Origin: Actinomycetes bacterium
GTDB lineage: Bacteria > Actinomycetota > Aquicultoria > CAJVYJ01
Length of the DNA: 5,217 nt
Direction of reading: 5' to 3'
Assembly: GCA_030597945.1 (NCBI GenBank)
Contig: JAUVQW010000090.1
Span: 1-5,217 of the forward strand
Part shown: positions 1 to 5,217 of the stretch, piece by piece
How positions within the stretch are numbered: the first letter of the stretch is position 1
Layout of the letters: each line of letters opens with the position of its first letter
Notes under the pieces: model-generated
What the model was told of the DNA's origin: nothing
Databases searched by the model: none
Seen by the model: the letters and a program-made list of their open reading frames with translations, nothing else
Translations under genes and position numbers: made by a program

Positions 1-177
1 TAAGCAGGTAGCGCTATAAATCAACCATACATCATTAAATCATTTTACGAGAGATAATGATTTTCGTTAAAACATCAGGGTTTAAGTTCTTAAGTTAATC
101 AGTCTTATACGTTTCGATTCGATGTCGACCTCCAAAGGTGGCTCCTCTCCTCTAAGGTCGTCAATCACTACTAAAAT
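1..177. other. Non-coding stretch left of the terminator
   Basis: I see no convincing gene here. A plus-strand frame begins at 122 but has no ribosome binding site, no recognisable motif, and runs antisense through the M15 gene, so I treat it as a shadow. The stretch contains the first direct-repeat copy, a weak 6-bp hairpin (47-52 with 62-67, one wobble pair), and a tandem 8-mer (TTAAGTTC then TTAAGTTA at 82-97). The first three bases are TAA, which could be the stop of a gene that lies to the left, but this cannot be tested from the window. Confidence 0.5.
7..46 (+). repeat. Imperfect ~40-bp direct repeat, copy 1
   Basis: This stretch matches 1152-1190 in the same orientation at about 32 of 40 aligned positions with one single-base gap. 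Both copies share GGTAG, then after six less conserved bases AAATCAACCAT (18-28 here), a variable 7-8 base middle, and AAATCATTTT (37-46 here). Similarity stops sharply after the final T run. The two copies bracket the M15 peptidase gene and its flanks, about 1.14 kb apart. The repeat has no convincing internal inverted symmetry, so it does not look like an insertion sequence end. Its role is unknown: it could be a shared regulatory site, a leftover of a local duplication, or a genome-wide dispersed repeat. Confidence 0.55.
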
Positions 178-213
178 GTCCCCGCTAAAACTTGTTCAAG
201 TCTTAACGGGGAC
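178..213 (-). terminator. Hairpin terminator of the M15 peptidase gene
   Basis: GTCCCCG at 178-184 is the exact reverse complement of CGGGGAC at 207-213, and ACTTG (190-194) pairs with CAAGT (197-201). Read as minus-strand RNA, every position in between also pairs, because the two apparent mismatches (185/206 and 189/202) become G-U wobbles. This gives a 17-bp stem with an AA loop, or a 16-bp stem with a GAAC tetraloop. On the plus strand the same positions are C-A mismatches, so the RNA structure belongs to the minus strand. It begins 32 nt after the M15 stop codon and is followed by ATTTTAG (177 to 171), a short U tract. Position and form fit intrinsic termination; the U tract is weak, so an mRNA 3'-end stabilising role is also possible. 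Confidence 0.75.
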
Positions 214-245
214 TGATTATTCTTCTCTAACGCTGACAGTTTTTG

Positions 246-914
246 TTAAACAGCCTCTATGTGCCAGTCCTCCTTACCCGCAAATGGAAGCTTTAAGCCA
301 AACTTCTGTAGATGTTGATTATGGGCAGGACTATAATTCGTATAATCAATAGCCTTCCCTTTCTCGTGAAGCGACACCCCTGGCGGATTTGCCTGTCCAG
401 GTGGGAGCGTATTAAATAGATGAGCCTGATGCTCAGTGCTTCTGTATCCACTATTTATCTCCAAAACAACACCAGACTGTTGGAATATGTAAGTCCTAAA
501 AGCATCGAACCTCTGAATCAAGACCGGATCGATATTCTCAGTTTTTTGAGTCAAAGCCGGTGGCAGATTCGGATCCTGAGCTGGTGGTTCCGGAGCTGGG
601 GCCGGCTCGGGTGGAGCTGGCGCGGCCGGCTGATCAGTTGTTGCTTCCCCTCTCGAAGTCAGCCCTTTTTGATCCGCAGTCTTTACGGCGCCATCCTTCT
701 CTTTAAGTCTCTCTACCGACTTAGTCGCATGTGAAAACAGTGGAGCTGCGGCCAGTGGTATTATTAGTGCCGATACAACTAGACCGTTTAATACCATATC
801 TCGCTCTTTTCGAGACAGGTCTTTCACAAAATCAGTTACTTTTTTTACAATTCTGTTATTTCTTGATATCTGGATCCCTTTAGACCCTTTATCCTCTACA
901 TTGTAATTCTTCAT
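246..914 (-). CDS. Membrane-anchored M15 (VanY-type) metallopeptidase, probable D,D-carboxypeptidase
   Basis: This is a 222-residue zinc peptidase predicted to trim or cut peptidoglycan stem peptides outside the cytoplasmic membrane. A basic cytoplasmic N-terminus (residues 1-38) leads into one hydrophobic segment (about 40-61), then a polar stretch and a Pro/Ala/Glu-rich linker (about 96-119), then a compact catalytic domain (about 128-222). That domain shows SGYRS (155-159), the S-x-H-E-x-G-x-A-I-D motif giving zinc ligands His183 and Asp190, and a C-terminal E-D-W-H motif giving catalytic Glu215 and zinc ligand His218. All key residues of the VanY/M15 fold are therefore present. No signal peptidase site is obvious, so it is likely a type II anchored protein with the linker reaching into the wall. 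I chose the ATG at 914 because GAGGTG lies 5 nt upstream; the TTG one codon earlier sits too close to that site. The gene is monocistronic here, ended by a hairpin at 178-213. Substrate preference (D,D-carboxypeptidase versus L,D- or endopeptidase) cannot be read from the motifs. The family call is firm and the exact reaction is inferred. Confidence 0.9.
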   Translation of the reverse strand: MKNYNVEDKGSKGIQISRNNRIVKKVTDFVKDLSRKERDMVLNGLVVSALIIPLAAAPLFSHATKSVERLKEKDGAVKTADQKGLTSRGEATTDQPAAPAPPEPAPAPEPPAQDPNLPPALTQKTENIDPVLIQRFDAFRTYIFQQSGVVLEINSGYRSTEHQAHLFNTLPPGQANPPGVSLHEKGKAIDYTNYSPAHNQHLQKFGLKLPFAGKEDWHIEAV

Positions 915-919
915 CAAAA

Positions 920-925
920 CACCTC
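920..925 (-). promoter_or_regulatory. Ribosome binding site of the M15 peptidase gene
   Basis: Read on the minus strand this is GAGGTG, separated from the ATG at 914-912 by five bases (TTTTG). The TTG at 917 would leave only two bases, so this site decides the start in favour of the ATG. Confidence 0.8.
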
Positions 926-954
926 ATATGGACTGTCTTGATTTTTGGCAGCAA

Positions 955-983
955 AAAATAAGAGTTCAGCAGTGGGCAGTGAA
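955..983 (-). promoter_or_regulatory. Candidate sigma-70-like promoter for the M15 peptidase gene
   Basis: On the minus strand TTCACT (983-978) and TATTTT (960-955) are 17 nt apart, each matching the -35 and -10 consensus at four of six positions. Transcription would start near 948, leaving a leader of roughly 35 nt. A better -35 box, TTGACT at 1015-1010, exists farther upstream but has only ATCCTT at the 17-nt spacing. Both are weak predictions made by eye. Confidence 0.3.
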
Positions 984-1151
984 TTTAAGGATTTTGCTTA
1001 GAGTTCTCGAGTCAAGATAAACCACGAGTTTCTAGGAGCAACGTTCCCCCGACTGTTTCAACTGACGTAATTATCTTTCGCCAGCATCAAGATGTCCGGA
1101 TTCTGTTGTTAAAAGTAGTTTACGATCTATGCCATTTTCAGTCAACAAACG

Positions 1152-1190
1152 GGTAGTGTTGGAAATCAACCATGCCTAATAAATCATTTT
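1152..1190 (+). repeat. Imperfect ~40-bp direct repeat, copy 2
   Basis: This is the partner of 7-46, in the same orientation, with AAATCAACCAT at 1163-1173 and AAATCATTTT at 1181-1190. It ends 63 bases before the chosen start of the Lon-like protease and directly abuts an alternative TTG codon at 1191. Its position just upstream of a gene makes a promoter or operator role possible for this copy. In the visible sequence the first copy has no plus-strand gene downstream, which argues against a simple promoter role for both. Within each copy AAATCA occurs twice, about two helical turns apart (18-19 bp). Confidence 0.55.
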
Positions 1191-1242
1191 TTGGGAAACA
1201 ATACTTATCGCCACAAAAACGGAGTAAGTGTGGGTGGCCAAA

Positions 1243-1248
1243 AAGGAG
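1243..1248 (+). promoter_or_regulatory. Ribosome binding site of the Lon-like protease gene
   Basis: AAGGAG is a consensus Shine-Dalgarno site five bases before the ATG at 1254. It selects that ATG over the in-frame TTG at 1191, which follows a T run without any purine-rich site. An in-frame GTG at 1230 has GGAG five bases upstream (1221-1224) and is a weaker alternative. Confidence 0.85.
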
Positions 1249-1253
1249 AACAG

Positions 1254-3680
1254 ATGCCGGAATTAAAGACAGATGAATTAAGAAATATTATCGATCCGAG
1301 TCGGTTTGATTTTAAGACCACCGAAACGATCGAAGCTTTAACTGACACGATAGGCCAAGATAGAGCCGTTCACGCGATATCCTTCAGTCTTAAAGTGAAA
1401 GCTAAGGGCCACAACCTATACGTAGCCGGGCCAAGCGGGACCGGAAAACACTCCACAGTCGAAAATCATGTAAAAGAGATTGCAAAAGATAAACAAACCC
1501 CATCTGATTGGTGCTATGTCTATAATTTCGAAAAACAAGACGATCCGATCGCCATTGAACTCCCTCCGGGTTCTGGGGTTTTGTTTAAAAAAGATATTAC
1601 AGAGTTACTCAATGCCTGTAAGTCCGCTATCCCAAGGGCTTTCGAAAGCGAAGAGTACGAGGAGAGAAAAAACTTAATCGTCAACGCCTTCCAAGATAAA
1701 CGTGACCGTCTTATTGAAGAACTTAGAAATAAAGCTAAAAATTTTAATTTTTCTCTTGAGATAACTGCAGCGGGAATATTTACTTATCCGATAATCGATG
1801 GAAATCCGATCAAACATGAGGATTTCGATAAGTTGTCTGATAAAGATCGGGAGACGATAAAAGTAAAGACTGAGGAGCTCCAGGGGGATATTAATCATCT
1901 GTTAACAGAAGTGCGGGATGTAGAGAAAGACGCCAAGGACAACTTGGCGACTCTGGATAGGGAGATCACGCTATTCTCTATCGGGCACCACCTCGAGGTC
2001 CTATTAGAGAAATATAAAAAAGTGCCAAAAGTCTCTGCTTACCTGATCAGCTTTCAAAAAGATATAGTGAAAAATCTTGATATTTTCAAGGATTCTGATA
2101 AAAAAAAGGAGATGATGATTCCCGGCATCGAGACGGGACAAGGAGAGCAAAATTTTGACCGTTATGGCGTAAATCTCTTCATCGATAACTCATCTAACGG
2201 AGGCGCTCCCGTAGTAGTAGAGACAAATCCCAATTACTATAACATTTTCGGGCGCCTTGAATACAAAGCCCAATTTGGGGCCATGAGCACTGATTTTACG
2301 ATGATTAAACCGGGGTCTCTTCATAAGGCAAACGGGGGATATTTAATCATAAACTCGTTAGAGTTACTTACAAATATTTTTTCTTGGGACGCACTAAAAC
2401 GGGTTCTCGAAAACAATCAAGCAAAGATAGAAAATATTGGTGACCAATTCAGAGTTGTTCCCGCCGCAACACTACAACCAGAACCGATACCGCTTGATAT
2501 TAAGATCATTCTTATCGGCTCTCCATTTATCTATAATCTTTTATACACTTATGATGAAGATTTTAGAAAATTCTTCCGGGTTAAGGCCGATTTTAATTGG
2601 GAGATGAAGAAAAACGAAGACAATGTGAATAAGTATATCGGTTATATAGCGACTAGATGCAGGGATGACGCCGACACTTTACACTTTGATGCAACCGGAG
2701 TGGCGAAAGTGGTTGAATATGGCTCAAGACTTGCAGACGATAAGAATAAATTATCTTCGCGTTTCTTTGAAATTGACAACCTTTTAAGCGAGTCAAGTTT
2801 TTGGGCCGAGCAGGATGGGGCAACTATAGTCTCTTCCTCACATGTCAAAAAAGCCATTGATGAGAAAATATTCCGTTCTAATCTTATCGAAGACAAGCTC
2901 CAAAAGATGATCGAAGAAGGTACCATTATTATTGATACTGAGGGGAAACAGACAGGCCAAATAAACGGGCTATCCATTTACGATCTTGGTGATTACTATT
3001 TTGGGAAGCCATCAAGGATAACATGTAGTACCTTTGTTGGAAAAAACGGTGTAGTCAACATTGAACGAGAGGTAAAACTGGGAGGCCCTATTCATAACAA
3101 AGGGGTTCTTATTCTATCCGGATATTTAGGTTCCAAATATGCGCTGGATAAGCCGATGTCCATGTCCGCAACCGTTACTTTTGAACAACTGTATAGTGGG
3201 GTAGAGGGTGACAGCGCCTCTTCTGCCGAGCTTTATGCCATTCTTTCAAGCCTATCTGAGCTTTCAATAAAGCAGTCGATAGCAGTTACCGGCTCGGTTA
3301 ACCAAAAAGGTGAGATCCAACCGATAGGCGGGGTCAATCAAAAAATCGAGGGCTTCTTCGATGTCTGCAAAACAAGAGGCCTAAGTGGTGACCAGGGAGT
3401 CATAATACCAAGAAGAAACCAGGACAATCTTATGCTGAAGGAAAATGTCCTAGAAGCGGTAGAAGCAAAAAAATTTCATATCTGGGCGATAGACTCTATC
3501 GATGAAGGTATTGAGATTCTCACAGGCGTTAAGGCGGGGGCTACAGGAACAGACGGATCATATCCAAAAGACTCTGTCAATTGGCTGGTAAATGAGAAAT
3601 TGGATAAATATGGCAAAATTTTTAAACGGTTCTCTTCAGCCGACGAAGGTGAAGAAAAGAATGGCGAATTGGCCGCCTAG
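1254..3680 (+). CDS. Lon-like ATP-dependent serine protease (AAA_32 / LonB-like family)
   Basis: This 808-residue cytoplasmic protein is predicted to unfold substrates with ATP and degrade them with a Ser-Lys dyad. It opens with the family signature I-D-P-S-R-F-D-F-K-T-T (12-22). The P-loop is G-P-S-G-T-G-K at 59-65. A helical insertion with two likely coiled-coil stretches (about 131-165 and 193-240) is split by a short beta-like segment. The Walker B region lies in an H-K-A-N-G-G-Y-L-I-I-N block (357-367), followed by D-F-R-K-F-F (436-441), with Arg438 a candidate arginine finger, and a sensor-2-like L-S-S-R-F motif (Arg503). The C-terminal Lon protease domain (about 560-760) has E-G-D-S-A-S-S-A with nucleophile Ser654, and I-G-G-V-N-Q-K with catalytic Lys697. 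Length and order fit the AAA_32 plus Lon_C family rather than classical LonA, since no LonA substrate-binding N-domain is present. Two nucleotide-site positions are unusual: His66 where Thr/Ser normally follows the P-loop Lys, and Asn367 where Walker B often has Asp. The start is set by AAGGAG five bases upstream and by family alignment (M-P-E-L-K). The gene ends in tandem TAG codons and stands alone. Confidence 0.96.
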   Translation: MPELKTDELRNIIDPSRFDFKTTETIEALTDTIGQDRAVHAISFSLKVKAKGHNLYVAGPSGTGKHSTVENHVKEIAKDKQTPSDWCYVYNFEKQDDPIAIELPPGSGVLFKKDITELLNACKSAIPRAFESEEYEERKNLIVNAFQDKRDRLIEELRNKAKNFNFSLEITAAGIFTYPIIDGNPIKHEDFDKLSDKDRETIKVKTEELQGDINHLLTEVRDVEKDAKDNLATLDREITLFSIGHHLEVLLEKYKKVPKVSAYLISFQKDIVKNLDIFKDSDKKKEMMIPGIETGQGEQNFDRYGVNLFIDNSSNGGAPVVVETNPNYYNIFGRLEYKAQFGAMSTDFTMIKPGSLHKANGGYLIINSLELLTNIFSWDALKRVLENNQAKIENIGDQFRVVPAATLQPEPIPLDIKIILIGSPFIYNLLYTYDEDFRKFFRVKADFNWEMKKNEDNVNKYIGYIATRCRDDADTLHFDATGVAKVVEYGSRLADDKNKLSSRFFEIDNLLSESSFWAEQDGATIVSSSHVKKAIDEKIFRSNLIEDKLQKMIEEGTIIIDTEGKQTGQINGLSIYDLGDYYFGKPSRITCSTFVGKNGVVNIEREVKLGGPIHNKGVLILSGYLGSKYALDKPMSMSATVTFEQLYSGVEGDSASSAELYAILSSLSELSIKQSIAVTGSVNQKGEIQPIGGVNQKIEGFFDVCKTRGLSGDQGVIIPRRNQDNLMLKENVLEAVEAKKFHIWAIDSIDEGIEILTGVKAGATGTDGSYPKDSVNWLVNEKLDKYGKIFKRFSSADEGEEKNGELAA

Positions 3681-3689
3681 TAGATCGTC

Positions 3690-5217
3690 TTAAAGTCCTA
3701 CAGTGACGTTGCCATTGACTACTGAGCTATTTCCGCCAGGGTCTATTCCAATGATGAAGTAGTCATAGACACCGCTTGATACCAGTGAGCCATAGCTATT
3801 TCTACCATCCCAAATAAAAGAGCTAGTACCAATTAATAATCTTTTTTCAAGCGGGAAGATATTTACTTGATCCCTGCTTGAATCATATATTACCATTCCG
3901 AGCAGCGACTCTTTAGAGATAGTTGTCGAGATAAATACCATCTCCCCTGCTTGAGGATTGAAGGAAGAACGATTTTCGAAGGGAGCACCTAGTAATAGAG
4001 ACTGGGCATCATCTATGTTGACAACAACTCTTTTATTAACCGCTCCCGACAGAGTTCTTGCGTAAAGATCTAGACTATACCAGCCTGGTTCGACGGTCGT
4101 CTGCGACTCGTCTTTTCCATCCCACAAAATGGATCCGGAACCTATATCTGATGATATTGGGCCGAGGCTTTTAACTACTTCTTCTTTACCATTGATAATG
4201 TTCACATAGATATCAGCCGCGTCTGTTAACTCATAGCCGATTAAGACCGATCCCAAGAGAGGATTATAGGCGCCCTTCGGATCGACGGATACTATCTCCA
4301 ATAGATCAGGAGTCTCAAAAATAGCCTCATAAGCGTCGAGCCTTCCCCATCCATAATAGTCATCTCTTCCGGTAACTCCAAGATCAGATGAAGCCTCAGT
4401 TAAGCGCCTTTCTATCTGGTCAGGAGACCAATTTGGCCGAATACTATTTATTAGAGAAGCTACGCCAGACACAAATGGCGTGGCCATCGACGTACCGCTC
4501 ATTATGGCGTAAGTATATCCGAGAGGTGTGCTTCCAAGACTCGAAATACTTACACCCGGAGCTGATATATCTACTGAAGAATTAAAATTTGAAAAATTAG
4601 CCCGGACATCCGATTGGTTTGTAGCCCCTACCCCAATAACGTTATTTAAGCCGGCTGGATAATTTAAAAGGGTGCTCCCGTCATTTCCAACCGCAGCTAT
4701 TATGACCGATCCCATGCCATGAGCATAATCTACAGCGTCTTGAAGTGTTTGCGAATAAGAAGACCCTGCCAGACTAAGATTTATTATATCGGCACCATTA
4801 TCGGCTGCGTAGATAATGCTATCAGCGACATCTATAAGTGAACCCGTACCAGAGCTGTTTAATGATTTAATCGCAAGTATTTTACTATTCCATGATGTTC
4901 CGGCTATCCCGATATTATTATGCCCGTTGGCAGCTATTATTCCGGCTACATGCGAACCGTGGCCGTTATCATCGATAGAATCAGTATCGTTATTCGAAAA
5001 ATCCCAACCATTTATTACTCTTCCGATAAGTTCAGGGTGGGTATAGTCGACTCCTGTATCGATAACCGCGACAATACTTGATGGCGTACCCGTTGTAATA
5101 TCCCACGCTGCCGGAGACCCTATTTTTTGCGGACCCCACTGTTTTCCCCAGATATTACCCGGCCAATTATTATTATAGTAAGGATCGTTTGGGATGAAAG
5201 TCGCTCTATATATATAA
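3690..5217 (-). CDS. Secreted subtilisin-like S8 serine protease with two FlgD-like Ig domains (5' end outside window)
   Basis: The frame is open from the right edge to the TAA at 3692-3690, giving 508 visible residues; the start codon, signal peptide and most of any propeptide lie beyond 5217. An internal ATG at 4715 is not the start, because the reading frame upstream encodes the Asp and His catalytic motifs. Numbering from the first visible codon, the catalytic domain (about 10-300) contains V-I-D-T-G-V-D with Asp53, N-G-H-G-S-H-V-A-G with His86, A-V-G-N-D-G with oxyanion Asn178, and S-G-T-S-M-A-T-P with nucleophile Ser243, so the triad is complete. Two C-terminal domains follow (about 310-402 and 405-508). 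Each ends in the FlgD-like Ig pattern W-D-G-[KR]-x(7,8)-[VL] followed by a G-x-Y strand, with WDG at 365 and 469. Such domains usually act as extracellular beta-sandwich modules. No C-terminal membrane anchor, LPXTG motif or other sorting tail is evident. It converges on the Lon-like gene with a 9-bp gap. Substrate and exact location are unknown. Confidence 0.96.
   Translation of the reverse strand, partial: YIYRATFIPNDPYYNNNWPGNIWGKQWGPQKIGSPAAWDITTGTPSSIVAVIDTGVDYTHPELIGRVINGWDFSNNDTDSIDDNGHGSHVAGIIAANGHNNIGIAGTSWNSKILAIKSLNSSGTGSLIDVADSIIYAADNGADIINLSLAGSSYSQTLQDAVDYAHGMGSVIIAAVGNDGSTLLNYPAGLNNVIGVGATNQSDVRANFSNFNSSVDISAPGVSISSLGSTPLGYTYAIMSGTSMATPFVSGVASLINSIRPNWSPDQIERRLTEASSDLGVTGRDDYYGWGRLDAYEAIFETPDLLEIVSVDPKGAYNPLLGSVLIGYELTDAADIYVNIINGKEEVVKSLGPISSDIGSGSILWDGKDESQTTVEPGWYSLDLYARTLSGAVNKRVVVNIDDAQSLLLGAPFENRSSFNPQAGEMVFISTTISKESLLGMVIYDSSRDQVNIFPLEKRLLIGTSSFIWDGRNSYGSLVSSGVYDYFIIGIDPGGNSSVVNGNVTVGL

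Larger units (their letters stand above)
915..1253. other. Divergent intergenic region between the M15 and Lon-like genes
   Basis: This stretch of about 340 bases separates two divergently transcribed genes and must contain the promoters of both. It holds the two ribosome binding sites, one weak minus-strand promoter candidate, and the second direct-repeat copy at 1152-1190. A 7-bp inverted pair (AAGATAA at 1014-1020 with TTATCTT at 1071-1077) encloses about 50 bases, but I find no good extended pairing between the arms. No convincing sigma-70 promoter for the plus-strand gene was found. No plausible small gene, tRNA or known riboswitch is visible. Confidence 0.6.

Noticed and set aside
82..97. 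Tandem 8-mer TTAAGTTC/TTAAGTTA
   Set aside because: Only two short AT-rich units are present, which is easily explained by chance in a non-coding stretch; it does not form a CRISPR-like or iteron-like array.
122..352. Plus-strand open frame of 76 codons
   Set aside because: It has no ribosome binding site, spans the M15 terminator hairpin, and its second half is antisense to the M15 coding sequence; the protein shows no recognisable motif.
420..734. Plus-strand open frame of 104 codons
   Set aside because: It lies entirely antisense to the M15 gene, whose zinc and catalytic motifs are intact; the Trp/Arg/Ser-rich translation comes from the GC-rich linker read in reverse.
1014..1077. Inverted pair AAGATAA / TTATCTT enclosing about 50 bases
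   Set aside because: The arms are only 7 bp and AT-rich, and I found no good pairing inside, so a riboswitch or structured leader is not supported.
2642..2977. Minus-strand open frame of 111 codons inside the Lon-like gene
   Set aside because: It is fully antisense to a well-supported coding region covering the end of the ATPase module and has no motif of its own.
4713..4715. ATG as the start of the subtilase
   Set aside because: The same frame is open to the window edge and encodes the catalytic Asp and His motifs upstream, so this Met is internal.
4999..5018. Possible third copy of the direct repeat (AACCATTTATTA)
   Set aside because: The similarity is short and lies in the conserved subtilase coding sequence, so it is best explained by chance.
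246..5217. The three proteases as one linked functional system
   Set aside because: The genes alternate in strand, share no operon and act in different compartments; nothing in the window ties them together beyond adjacency.

Overview
This is a bacterial window of moderate GC content that uses the standard bacterial code: tryptophans are encoded by TGG and none of the three long frames has an internal TGA. The gene content is one Lon-family AAA+ protease of the AAA_32 (LonB-like) type, one membrane-anchored M15/VanY-type peptidase, and one secreted subtilase with FlgD-like Ig domains. This mix suggests a bacterium with a peptidoglycan wall and an active secretion route, quite possibly from a poorly sampled lineage. 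The sequence alone does not allow a phylum to be named.

Layout. Bases 1-245 hold no gene but carry the first copy of a ~40-bp imperfect direct repeat (7-46) and a strong hairpin (178-213) that reads as the transcription terminator of the next gene. Bases 246-914 on the minus strand encode a 222-residue M15 metallopeptidase with one membrane anchor and a proline-rich linker. Bases 915-1253 are a divergent intergenic region holding the ribosome binding sites of both flanking genes, a weak candidate minus-strand promoter and the second repeat copy (1152-1190). Bases 1254-3680 on the plus strand encode an 808-residue ATP-dependent Lon-like protease. Only 9 bp later, and convergent with it, lies the stop codon of a subtilisin-like S8 protease on the minus strand (3690-5217). 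That gene runs off the right edge, so its signal peptide and most of any propeptide are outside the window.

How they relate. All three genes encode proteases, but they act in different places: cytoplasm (Lon-like), cell wall (M15) and outside the cytoplasm (S8). Their orientations (minus, plus, minus) mean that no two share an operon. I see no evidence for a linked multi-gene system and no CRISPR array, tRNA, rRNA or transposase. The non-routine signals are the direct repeat that brackets the M15 gene, the terminator hairpin that pairs fully only on one RNA strand, and the altered Walker A and Walker B positions in the Lon-like ATPase.
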